Below, piece by piece: positions 35,610 through 43,558 of a DNA stretch of 60,871 nt. The notes beneath the pieces are model-generated. The model did no database searches. It saw only the letters and a list, made by a program, of their open reading frames with translations, and was not told where the DNA came from. A program made the position numbers and the translations under genes. Position 1 is the first letter of the stretch, and each line of letters opens with the position of its first letter. Source of the DNA: Bacteroidia bacterium (lineage in GTDB: Bacteria; Bacteroidota; Bacteroidia; CAILMK01; JBBDIG01); assembly GCA_040880525.1 (NCBI GenBank), contig JBBDIG010000059.1, forward strand, positions 1-60,871, written 5' to 3'.

Positions 35610-36203
35610 TCAGTTAACAATCGCTTTCTTGATCTTTTTTTCTCCAATCCATACTTTCTCGTTGGTTTCAAGATCGGTAAGCTCAAGGTTAACCTGGTAA
35701 AAGAAGGTGCGCTCTTTCCCGGCCTGATCAGAGATTTTGCTAATGTTTCCGTTCAAAATATAGTCTGCACCTTTTTCACGGCCCCAGCTTTTTGCTGTTT
35801 CGGGGGAAGAATATTTTTGTTGGTCGGCCCGCTCTTCGCGAAGTTGCTCCCGGAATTCGCCTCCCTGCACAATGCTGATCATGTTGCTGTTAATAAATTC
35901 CCTCTCCATATTCTTGATGAAAACTTCGGAATCAATGTGCTCGTCAGTTTTATTATTTACCAACCCAATAATAATAACCGGAGGGCGGTCATTCTTTGCG
36001 ATAAAATTGGTTCTCCAGGGCCGGTTAATGGCATCGTTGGTCATTTCTTCAGCCACGAGGCGGGCATCAGTATCGTTCCAGCGACCGCTCAGGTCAGTTT
36101 GGGAATTAGGGTCAATACGGTCCACTTTGCGTTGGGCACAGCCGCCAAGCACGAGGGCGAACATCAGAAGGTGAGCAGTAAATATTTTTTTGATCATGGC
36201 CAT
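35610..36203 (-). CDS. LpoB-like penicillin-binding protein activator lipoprotein
   Basis: The 197-residue protein has a lipoprotein signal (MAMIKKIFTAHLLMFALVLGGC) with Cys22. ATG at residue 3 is an equally good start. The rest matches the LpoB fold: DLSGRWNDTDARLVAEEM, a conserved IIIGLVNNKTDEHIDSEVF strand-helix, MISIVQGGEFREQL, KGADYILNGNISKI and YQVNLELTDLETNEKVWIGEKKIKK. E. coli LpoB activates PBP1B from the outer membrane. This protein may act on the PBP1A-type enzyme at 45391-47628, but that is inference from the shared window. Confidence 0.88.
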   Translation of the reverse strand: MAMIKKIFTAHLLMFALVLGGCAQRKVDRIDPNSQTDLSGRWNDTDARLVAEEMTNDAINRPWRTNFIAKNDRPPVIIIGLVNNKTDEHIDSEVFIKNMEREFINSNMISIVQGGEFREQLREERADQQKYSSPETAKSWGREKGADYILNGNISKISDQAGKERTFFYQVNLELTDLETNEKVWIGEKKIKKAIVN

Positions 36204-36489
36204 AATAAATTTTGTTTAAGGTTGGCGTGTTCTCAAAAGAGATGCCAATGCCGCAGGCCCTTGAAAGCAGCGGTATTGTAACCAAACACTCTCCTTTCAT
36301 TCGATTAAATTTAGCTACTTTTGGCAGGTAAGCTCCCGGAGTAATTTTGACTTTCTGGGAAATTTGAGATTGGTGCAATTGGGTTTAGGGATTTGGCGGG
36401 TGTGATTCTGAATTGGTTGAATTGAAACGAATAATAAAAGGGCTTTCTATATTAGAATTTGGCAACAAAGGGAAATTGTAAAAAAAGGA

Positions 36490-37335
36490 ATGGATAGGAC
36501 AATTGATATTGAAAACGAAACCCATGATTTAAATGAATGGATTTTAAAAAGTATCCAGCTATTTGAAAGAACACCATACTTAGATAATCTATTGGAAGTT
36601 TACCCATTGGAATCAGCAGTACCTGTACATTTAGATCCACACCTGAAGAGAAGAATTATCTCGGCACATCAGGGAAGAAGAACGAATGAATTGATCAGTA
36701 TTCTCCAGGGTGAAACAAAATTTCCTTATGATGAACCATTAGCCTATTTGATAAAAGAAGTTCAGAACTGCCTAGGAAGCAATCCTAAGCAAATGCATAG
36801 AATTGCCAACACTCTTTACGCAATGACTGCTGATGAATTATTGGTACATCTTGAATCTGCCCCAAAATTAAATACCCAAATGGGACCTATGTTCACTACC
36901 TGGTTACGTAATAATTTTGAGTTATTAAATATGGAAGATTTTCAAGAATCTATGGAGGGTATATTCATTCTGAGTTCATCTGAAGAAGAGGGAAGAATTT
37001 TTATTAATAATGTTTTAAATCAAAATTTGGGAAAACGACCAGATTTGGTTGCGAAGGTAAATCAAACCTATATAATTGGAGAAGCTAAATGGATTGGACG
37101 TTCGGGAGGTAACCAAAATAATCAGGTAAGGGATGTTTTAAATTTTTGTCGCGACCAACGTGGTGCAGTAATAAGAGTTGGTATAATAGATGGTTTTCCC
37201 TGGGCAACTCGCAAAATCAACAACTCCATAATCAATGACAAAGTAAATGTGCTGGTACAGGAATTTCCTTACGATATAGTAAGTGCCTTGCTTCTGAAAG
37301 ATTATCTGACCACGTTCTTAAAACCTAATCTTTAG
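36490..37335 (+). CDS. Putative type II restriction endonuclease (PD-(D/E)XK fold)
   Basis: I do not recognise this 281-residue protein by name. It carries a credible PD-(D/E)XK nuclease core: Pro184-Asp185 in KRPDLVAKV, then Glu198-Ala-Lys200 in IIGEAKWIG, with 12 residues between Asp185 and Glu198 and hydrophobic strands around both motifs. Upstream helical residues could form a DNA-binding part. It is convergent with, and overlaps by 11 nt, a DNA methyltransferase gene, which strongly suggests a restriction-modification pair. Recognition site cannot be read. Coding DNA is AT-rich: 36901-36960 has 17 G/C of 60. Confidence 0.75.
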   Translation: MDRTIDIENETHDLNEWILKSIQLFERTPYLDNLLEVYPLESAVPVHLDPHLKRRIISAHQGRRTNELISILQGETKFPYDEPLAYLIKEVQNCLGSNPKQMHRIANTLYAMTADELLVHLESAPKLNTQMGPMFTTWLRNNFELLNMEDFQESMEGIFILSSSEEEGRIFINNVLNQNLGKRPDLVAKVNQTYIIGEAKWIGRSGGNQNNQVRDVLNFCRDQRGAVIRVGIIDGFPWATRKINNSIINDKVNVLVQEFPYDIVSALLLKDYLTTFLKPNL

Positions 37336-38626
37336 AAACATATTCAAAGTAATTGCATTTTATTTTTCGGTTCTTAAATATTTTACGGACAACTTCGAGC
37401 GAGTGAGTGGAGTTATCAATTCCAATCCATTGTCTGTTAAGCTTATTTGCAGATTTAAGGGTGCTTCCGGAGCCACAAAAGCAATCCAAAACAATTGAAT
37501 TCTCATTTGACGAATTTAAAATTATCCTGTCCAGCATGGATTCATTTTTCTGTGTAGGATAATCAACATAAGATAACCCCTTGTCTTTAAACTCCCATAC
37601 ATCCTGAACTTTAAAACCTTTGTGCTCATCTGCCAAAACTATTTTTCTAGGATTTCCATTGCCTGACCATTCGATTAAGCCCTGTTTATTTAATTCTGAA
37701 AGCACTTTCCTGCTGTATCTCCAGTGCCTTCCTTTTGGTGGCATTAATCCTTTCCATTCCAGCCCGGTATCGCCATCCACGGTTTTTCCCGGGGCATGAA
37801 TCGGGTTTGTGGTATAATATCCTAATTCCGGATGTTTCTTTGGGAATAGTTCCTTCCTTTTTTCTTCTGACATAGGCTCCTTAATTTCATTCCAGATTTG
37901 CCTGTCCCTGTTTTTAGCATAATACAGGATCATGTCAGAATAATTGCCATAGGCATTTCGTGCAAAATTTTTAGGATTGCATTTAATTCTGGTTATATCA
38001 TTTATATAGTTTTTAAACCCAAAGACTTCATCCATAATAATTTTTACATAGTGTCCGATTTTCTTGTCAATATGCAAATAAATACTCCCCTGATCAGAAA
38101 GCAGTTCACGAAGTAAAAAGAGCCTTTTTCTGATAAATTCCAGGAATTCGCTATTAATCAACTTATCTGAATAGGCAGAATCATCATCAATGGAATTAAA
38201 ATCAAGACCGGTTCCAAACGGTGGGTCAATATAAATTAAGTCAATTCTGCCCTTGTGGGTTTCCAGAAGCTTTTTAAGAACAAACAGATTATCTCCAAAA
38301 ATGTATCGGTTTTCTTTTTCATTGTGGTTTTGTTCTATTAACTTAAATTCTCCGTGGCTAATGGAATAAAGTATTTCAAATTCATCAGTTTTATCGCCAT
38401 AGTCCAAAGAACAGTTTTTCGTTCTTTTAAGATAACTTACCTGCGGCTCTTCTACAGTGGAGTTGTTGCTAAGAAAGTTTTCAAAGTCATGCACTGTTAT
38501 TCTGTAGCTTTTATTTATCCTGACTGCATTTAAGTGCTTGTTTTTAATGTACTTGGAAACTGTTTGACGGGTTACTTTCAGGTTTTGCGCTACTTCGTCC
38601 ACTGTTAGAAAGCCTGACTTGTTCAT
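37325..38626 (-). CDS. Beta-class DNA methyltransferase with N-terminal excisionase-like HTH
   Basis: The 433-residue protein is a beta-type amino-methyltransferase. Motif IV DPPF is at residues 134-137 (in IYIDPPFGTG), and the SAM motif I lies near the C-terminus (VLDCFCGSGST, about 379-389). Such enzymes methylate N6-adenine or N4-cytosine; DPPF does not settle which. The first 55 residues form an excisionase/MerR-like helix-turn-helix (FLTVDEVAQNLKVTRQTVSKY), joined by a linker. It is convergent with the putative nuclease gene. 38041-38100 has 19 G/C of 60, far lower than the ydeP-like gene next to it. Confidence 0.88.
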   Translation of the reverse strand: MNKSGFLTVDEVAQNLKVTRQTVSKYIKNKHLNAVRINKSYRITVHDFENFLSNNSTVEEPQVSYLKRTKNCSLDYGDKTDEFEILYSISHGEFKLIEQNHNEKENRYIFGDNLFVLKKLLETHKGRIDLIYIDPPFGTGLDFNSIDDDSAYSDKLINSEFLEFIRKRLFLLRELLSDQGSIYLHIDKKIGHYVKIIMDEVFGFKNYINDITRIKCNPKNFARNAYGNYSDMILYYAKNRDRQIWNEIKEPMSEEKRKELFPKKHPELGYYTTNPIHAPGKTVDGDTGLEWKGLMPPKGRHWRYSRKVLSELNKQGLIEWSGNGNPRKIVLADEHKGFKVQDVWEFKDKGLSYVDYPTQKNESMLDRIILNSSNENSIVLDCFCGSGSTLKSANKLNRQWIGIDNSTHSLEVVRKIFKNRKIKCNYFEYVSKD

Positions 38627-38691
38627 ATCCTCTGATTTGACGCAAAGTAACGCGTATTAACATAAAATAGCAAGTGACAATAGAAGGTAGT

Positions 38692-38703
38692 ACGCAATTG
38701 CGT
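38692..38703. repeat. 12-bp perfect palindrome between methyltransferase and YdeP-like genes
   Basis: ACGCAATTGCGT is its own reverse complement. Its arm ACGCAATT is the inner part of each arm of the longer palindrome at 41082-41109, on the other side of the YdeP-like gene, and GTAG precedes both. Confidence 0.5.
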
Positions 38704-38739
38704 TTAGCATTCAATATTCCTCTTCTTAACTATTCATAA

Positions 38740-38747
38740 TAGCTTTG
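38740..38747 (+). promoter_or_regulatory. Candidate -7 promoter box (TAGCTTTG)
   Basis: TAGCTTTG fits TAnnTTTG and lies 28 nt before the ATG at 38776. Confidence 0.4.
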
Positions 38748-38775
38748 GTAACGAATTACTGCTGACTGAAGATCT

Positions 38776-41085
38776 ATGGCTGATCAAAAAAAATCGTCTC
38801 ATCCGGAATTTACTTCTACTGATCCCACCGGGCTGAAGCTGGGTAAACCAAAGGAAAGTGCTGCTGGGGTCGCAGGGGTGGGCGCTGCCCTGTCGCATTT
38901 GCTGAAGTATATGGACCCTGTACGGGCGGCAAAAGTGATGCTTGAACTAAACCAAAAGGGCGGAATTGACTGCCCCGGCTGTGCATGGCCGGATCCGCAG
39001 GAGAAGCGCTCGCGGGTGGCGGAGTATTGCGAAAATGGCGCAAAGGCCATTGCAGAGGAAGCCACAACCCGGAAGCTTGATCCTGAGTTTTTCGCGAACC
39101 ATTCTGTAGCAGAGATGGCGGCTCAATCCGATTTTTGGATCGGGAAGCGCGGACGCATTATGCAGCCCATGCTTCTGGAAGCGGGCGAAACGCACTACAA
39201 ACCGGTGGAATGGAATACTGCATTCCGTATCATCGCTGATGAGTTGCTAAGCCTGGATTCACCGGATGATGCAGCTTTTTACACTTCTGGCCGCACGTCC
39301 AACGAAGCGGCATTTCTCTACCAGCTTTTTGTGCGGATGTTCGGCACCAACAATCTGCCCGATTGCAGCAACATGTGCCACGAAAGCAGCGGTGTGGCCC
39401 TCACTGATACGCTGGGCATCGGCAAAGGCTCGGTGAAGCTGGAAGATCTTTATGAAGCTGAAGTCATCCTGGTTATTGGCCAGAATCCCGGAACGAACCA
39501 TCCACGGATGCTCAGCGCGCTGAAGACGGCAAAGCAAAACGGAGCGAAGATCATCACCGTGAATCCATTGCCGGAAACGGGATTGATCGCATTCCGCGAT
39601 CCGCAAAAAATGCTTGACCTCATTGGCAAGGCAACGCCCCTCACCGATCTTTTCCTGCAAGTGAAGATCAATGGTGATGTGGCCCTGCTGAAAGCCATAA
39701 TGAAATTGCTCTGGGATGAAGAACAGAAGCATCAGGGGACGGTATTCGACCTTCATTTTATAGAGCAGCAAACCGATGGTTACCGGGATTTTATCGAATC
39801 GCTGCAAAATGTGGATGTGGAGGAAATGGCGGAGCAATGCGGGGTTTCGCTGGATAAAATTAAGGAAGCTGCAGCGTTGCTGATGCACAGGAAGAAGATC
39901 ATTGCCTGCTGGGCCATGGGATTGACGCAACATAAAAATGGCGTGGAAAACATACAGGAGGTGGTAAACCTGCTGCTGCTGAAAGGCAGCCTGGGAAAAC
40001 CCGGAGCCGGCACTTGCCCGGTACGCGGCCACAGCAATGTACAGGGCGACCGCACGATGGGAATTTGGGAAAAGCCGTCATCAGCCTTCCTGGACCGGCT
40101 GCAGGAGGTTTTCGGATTTGAGCCGCCACGGGCTCACGGACTGGACGTAGTAAACGCCATTAAACGGATGGCACAGAAACCGGGAATGGTATTTTTTGCA
40201 ATGGGCGGAAATTTTCTTTCGGCTTCTCCTGATACAGCACTAACGGCTAAAGCGCTGCAAAACTGCAAACTCACGGCCCATGTGAGCACCAAGCTGAACC
40301 GGTCTCACCTGGTTACCGGCAAGCGTGCACTGATTCTGCCGGCCCTGGCTCGTTCGGATCAGGACATGCAAAATGGCACGCCTCAGCTCATCAGCGTGGA
40401 GAATTCTATGGGCATTGTGCATTCCTCGGCTGGCCGGGTAAAACCGCTTTCACCACACTTGCTGAGCGAACCGGCTATTGTGGCGGGGCTTGCCAAAGCT
40501 ACATTGCCTCCCAATCCAAAAGCAGACTGGGATGCGTTTATTGAAAGCTATGATAATATCCGTGAGAAGATTGAGGCGGTGATCCCGGGATTTGAAAATT
40601 ATAATGAGCGGGTCCGGCAGCCCAATGGTTTTTATTTGCCGAACTGTATACGTGATGGCCATTTTAATACGCTGAGCGGGAAGGCCAACTTTACGGTAAA
40701 TCCGGTGCCCGACAACCGCCTTGAGCCTGGCGAATACATGCTCACCACTGTTCGGACCCACGACCAGTTCAATACCACCATCTATGGCCTGAACGATCGC
40801 TACAGGGGAATTTATAATGAGCGCAGGGTGCTGATGATGAACCCTGAGGATATGGCAGCAGCCGGATTGGAAAAGAAGGATGTCGTGGATCTGATCAGCC
40901 ATTTTAACGGCACTGAGCGCGTTGCTCCGGCATTTATTATTGTTCCCTATAACATCCCGCGAGGCTGCACCGCCACATATTTCCCGGAGGCCAATGTGCT
41001 GGTTCCTGTAGATTCGGTTGCAGCAAAGAGCAATACACCAACCTCTAAGATGATAAAGGTGCGGTTGCGGCCTGCCTCCTTGTAG
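38776..41085 (+). CDS. FdhF/YdeP-family molybdopterin oxidoreductase
   Basis: The 769-residue protein matches the YdeP/FdhF-like family of molybdopterin guanine dinucleotide enzymes. It has GIDCPGCAWPDP near residue 70, SQDFWIG-like AAQSDFWIGKRGRI, FYTSGRTSNEAAFLYQLF, NLPDCSNMCHESSGVAL, VILVIGQNPGTNHPRML and, near the C-terminus, LTTVRTHDQFNTTIYGLNDR. No twin-arginine signal is seen, so it is probably cytoplasmic. E. coli YdeP is linked to acid resistance, but the substrate is unknown. GC content is higher than in the restriction pair (39481-39540 has 34 G/C of 60). It is flanked by two related palindromes. Confidence 0.92.
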   Translation: MADQKKSSHPEFTSTDPTGLKLGKPKESAAGVAGVGAALSHLLKYMDPVRAAKVMLELNQKGGIDCPGCAWPDPQEKRSRVAEYCENGAKAIAEEATTRKLDPEFFANHSVAEMAAQSDFWIGKRGRIMQPMLLEAGETHYKPVEWNTAFRIIADELLSLDSPDDAAFYTSGRTSNEAAFLYQLFVRMFGTNNLPDCSNMCHESSGVALTDTLGIGKGSVKLEDLYEAEVILVIGQNPGTNHPRMLSALKTAKQNGAKIITVNPLPETGLIAFRDPQKMLDLIGKATPLTDLFLQVKINGDVALLKAIMKLLWDEEQKHQGTVFDLHFIEQQTDGYRDFIESLQNVDVEEMAEQCGVSLDKIKEAAALLMHRKKIIACWAMGLTQHKNGVENIQEVVNLLLLKGSLGKPGAGTCPVRGHSNVQGDRTMGIWEKPSSAFLDRLQEVFGFEPPRAHGLDVVNAIKRMAQKPGMVFFAMGGNFLSASPDTALTAKALQNCKLTAHVSTKLNRSHLVTGKRALILPALARSDQDMQNGTPQLISVENSMGIVHSSAGRVKPLSPHLLSEPAIVAGLAKATLPPNPKADWDAFIESYDNIREKIEAVIPGFENYNERVRQPNGFYLPNCIRDGHFNTLSGKANFTVNPVPDNRLEPGEYMLTTVRTHDQFNTTIYGLNDRYRGIYNERRVLMMNPEDMAAAGLEKKDVVDLISHFNGTERVAPAFIIVPYNIPRGCTATYFPEANVLVPVDSVAAKSNTPTSKMIKVRLRPASL

Positions 41086-41109
41086 AGACGCAATTAATTG
41101 CGTCTCTAC
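41082..41109. repeat. 28-bp perfect palindrome between convergent genes
   Basis: The 14-nt arm GTAGAGACGCAATT is followed directly by its reverse complement, with no loop. It overlaps the stop codon of the YdeP-like gene and touches the stop of the porin gene. Similar palindromes beginning GTAGAGACG are, from memory, dispersed in other Bacteroidota and cyanobacterial genomes. It may serve as a bidirectional terminator here. Confidence 0.7.
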
Positions 41110-42356
41110 TACAAATGCACCTCCAACTGCAGGCGAACCATGATTCCATCCTCTACGAAATCGGGGCTGTCAAATTCTTTTTCGGTGGTATAGATCACGT
41201 CAGTCTGTACCTTCAGCTTGTGCCCGACAATATACCTGGAGACGCCCAGGGTGTATTGTTGATGGTCGGCCTTCTCAGTAATTTCATCGGTATTGGTAGT
41301 GGTGTATCGTCCGGCTACTTCCCAGTTATTTTTGAAAAGGTAGCCGGCCTGGATATTCAGTCCGGTGCCGGTGAGGTAAGAAATGGAATTTCCTGCAGTA
41401 TCTGCTACAAGCGGGCTTTTATCGGATTGCTTGTTAACATATTCGGCCATGACAGATATGCCGCGGTATTTAAACATCATATCAATAAAAACTGTGGACA
41501 GCGATCGCAATTCATCCTCTGAAATGATCACGCGTGGTTCCAGGACATATTCTCCCAATTGTCCTCCGGTTCGGGGAGCGTGGTCGTTGTAATCGTAACT
41601 TGCTGCTACAGAAAGTTTGGGCTGTTGTTCCCGTGCGAGGTCACTGCTCACGTAATCGCCCTTGCCGGCAAACGATCCAAAAGGCAGGACTTCCACGCGA
41701 CCGGTATATCCAAAACCGCCAATATTTCCTGCGGTAACGTTCCGGCCTTCTCCCTGCGAAACGGCCGCAATTTCCCTGATGATCACTTTGCCTATTTTAA
41801 AATGGTGGCGCAACTGAAAACCCATGTCCCGGTCAATATTGTAAAGGCTGTTCAACATACTGCGTTCTACGAACTGAAGATCGGCAGAAGAAATGACGCG
41901 TTCTCGATTTCCGGGAAGCTTGGTTTGCCCTGCCCAAAGCACGAAGTTCCCGGCAAAATTCCATTGTGCAACCGCATCAAGAATGAGAAAAGGCGCATTC
42001 CGTGAATACCGGCTGGCCCCGGCAATATCCGAGTTCGTCATTCCGATCTCTAATTTATATTTCAGCCGGGGGGAATAAGCGAAGCCATCAAACTTGAGCC
42101 GTGAGCGTCTTACCAGCCAGGAAGTGTGGCTCTCAGAAAAGTCCAATCCGCCTTCACCTGCCGGAACCTCATAAACAAAGAGATTTTGAAACCGGAAGCC
42201 CGCGTTGATGAGAAAGGAAGAATCCTTAGCCATTACTGAAAGGCCCTGACCAAACCGGCTATTCACCAGGTTTTGTGACCAGCCTTGCGTTGTTCCCGCT
42301 ATTAGAAACAGGGCAACAGAGAGGAGAATTGCAAAAGAATACGGTGCGTTTTTCAT
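41109..42356 (-). CDS. Phosphate-selective-type porin (OprO/OprP family)
   Basis: The 415-residue protein has a signal peptide ending about residue 27 (GWSQ). The mature beta-barrel starts FLINAGFRFQNLFVYEV and shows SWLVRRSRLKFDGFAYSPRLKYKLEIG, split by a turn, a strong hallmark of the OprO/P family. It then has LWAGQTKLPGNRERV, VERSMLNSLYNIDRDMGFQL and NNWEVAGRYTTTNTDE, and ends MVRLQLEVHL. The length fits the family. It should form an outer-membrane channel for phosphate or other small anions. It is convergent with the YdeP-like gene and divergent from the ArsI-like gene; CAAATGTG at 42384-42391 (minus-strand CACATTTG) is a near-consensus promoter. Confidence 0.9.
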   Translation of the reverse strand: MKNAPYSFAILLSVALFLIAGTTQGWSQNLVNSRFGQGLSVMAKDSSFLINAGFRFQNLFVYEVPAGEGGLDFSESHTSWLVRRSRLKFDGFAYSPRLKYKLEIGMTNSDIAGASRYSRNAPFLILDAVAQWNFAGNFVLWAGQTKLPGNRERVISSADLQFVERSMLNSLYNIDRDMGFQLRHHFKIGKVIIREIAAVSQGEGRNVTAGNIGGFGYTGRVEVLPFGSFAGKGDYVSSDLAREQQPKLSVAASYDYNDHAPRTGGQLGEYVLEPRVIISEDELRSLSTVFIDMMFKYRGISVMAEYVNKQSDKSPLVADTAGNSISYLTGTGLNIQAGYLFKNNWEVAGRYTTTNTDEITEKADHQQYTLGVSRYIVGHKLKVQTDVIYTTEKEFDSPDFVEDGIMVRLQLEVHL

Positions 42357-42575
42357 GTTAAATCATGGTAAAAAATGGTGGGGCAAATGTGAAGAAATAC
42401 TGCCGATGTCTCTTAATTTTCCACCGGAAGATATTCACAAGGACCAGGGATTATTTCCTTCCGTTTTATGACATGGCGGAAATGACTTTTTTATTATTTG
42501 ACATCAACCTCCAATTTTTTTGTAACATTCAAGGGATCGCTCAGTCATCTCATTAAATATTAAAAATTTACTACG

Positions 42576-43028
42576 ATGAAAAGATTTCATGTAAACCTGG
42601 GAGTGAAGAATATTGATGAGTCAACCGCATTTTATACCGCCTTATTTGGCGCATCGCCCACCGTTAAGAAAGATGACTATGCCAAGTGGATGTTAGACGA
42701 TCCTCGAATTAACTTTGCCATTCATTTAAAGCACTACGATTTTGGTGTTGAACACCTGGGTCTGCAGGTAGATGCCCTGGAAGAACTGGATGAAGTATAT
42801 GCGGGAATGGAGAATGCAAAAGGAAAAGTAGACCACGAGGGGGAGACGGTATGTTGTTATGCCAAGTCAGAAAAGTCCTGGATCAAAGATCCGCAGGGAG
42901 TGGAGTGGGAGGCCTTTTACACCTTTGGAGAGAGCACCGTGTATGGAAAAGAAAAAGAAACGAAAGCCGATGGAGACGAAAATAAAGAAGGTGTGCGAGC
43001 CTGTTGCGCCAGCGTTCTTGCTGTATGA
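42576..43028 (+). CDS. ArsI/CadI-family VOC dioxygenase
   Basis: The 150-residue VOC-fold protein is close to ArsI, the C-As lyase that demethylates organoarsenicals. Metal ligands fit by context: His5 (MKRFHVNLGV), His60 (VEHLGLQVD) and Glu112 (EWEAFYTF). The vicinal pair Cys93-Cys94 in TVCCYAKSEKSW is the known trivalent-arsenic binding site of ArsI. The C-terminus carries a further Cys pair (RACCASVLAV). No arsR, arsB or arsC gene lies close by. Its 3' end overlaps the SigZ-like gene by 59 nt. A role in metal or metalloid detoxification is inferred. Confidence 0.87.
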   Translation: MKRFHVNLGVKNIDESTAFYTALFGASPTVKKDDYAKWMLDDPRINFAIHLKHYDFGVEHLGLQVDALEELDEVYAGMENAKGKVDHEGETVCCYAKSEKSWIKDPQGVEWEAFYTFGESTVYGKEKETKADGDENKEGVRACCASVLAV

Positions 43029-43548
43029 GGAGGCGCTGAAAGGCTTCCTTTTAAATAAAACCAAAGATGCAGACCTGGCCGGAGAAATTCTCCGGCAGGT
43101 GCTGCTGAAGGTTTATAACAATTGTGAGAAGCTGGCCGAAGTGCAGAACGTAAAAGCGTGGCTTTTCCAGATCACACGAAACGCGCTGTATGACTATTAT
43201 AAAGAACAGCAAAAAACCACGGATATTGAGGCCATGCATGAGGAGGACGAGCCGGAAATGGATGCTCCTGAAGAGGAGATTAAGGAATGCATAAAGCCGC
43301 TAATGCGGTTGCTGCCGGATAAATATTACCAGCCCCTGAAAATGTATGATCTGGAAGGCATTCCTCAAAAGGAAATCGCTGAAAAGCTTGGACTTTCCCA
43401 CGGGGCCGTGCGGGTGCAAATAAAGCGCGGCCGTGAAAAGCTTCGTGAACTCTTCCTGGAATGTTGCGATTTGGAAATGGACAGCCGGGGAAGGGTAGTG
43501 GCGATGGAGGTAAAGGATAGCTGCAAGCCTCTGAAGGGGAAATGTTAG
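42970..43548 (+). CDS. SigZ-like ECF RNA polymerase sigma factor
   Basis: Starting at ATG 42970 the product is 192 residues (ATG 42943 would add nine basic residues; longer starts are not credible). Sigma region 2 is seen in GFLLNKTKDADLAGEILRQV followed by VKAWLFQITRNALYDYYKEQ. An acidic linker leads to region 4, LLPDKYYQPLKMYDLEGIPQKEIAEKLGLSHGAVRVQIKRGREKLRELF, split by the helix-turn-helix. The C-terminal tail has cysteines (LECCDLEM). This fits the SigZ subgroup of ECF sigma factors. It overlaps the ArsI-like gene by 59 nt in another frame, so the two are probably coexpressed. It is convergent with the GlxA-like gene. Confidence 0.88.
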   Translation: METKIKKVCEPVAPAFLLYEEALKGFLLNKTKDADLAGEILRQVLLKVYNNCEKLAEVQNVKAWLFQITRNALYDYYKEQQKTTDIEAMHEEDEPEMDAPEEEIKECIKPLMRLLPDKYYQPLKMYDLEGIPQKEIAEKLGLSHGAVRVQIKRGREKLRELFLECCDLEMDSRGRVVAMEVKDSCKPLKGKC

Positions 43549-43558
43549 TTTCAGGTTA

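Noticed and set aside
39259-40032. A 257-codon open frame on the minus strand inside the YdeP-like gene
   Set aside because: It is fully antisense to a well-conserved gene, shows no family motif, and open frames of this kind are common opposite GC-rich genes.
42859-42969. Longer start for the sigma factor within the ArsI-like gene
   Set aside because: The extra 37 residues are basic and unlike any sigma factor N-terminus; ATG 42970 gives the usual length.
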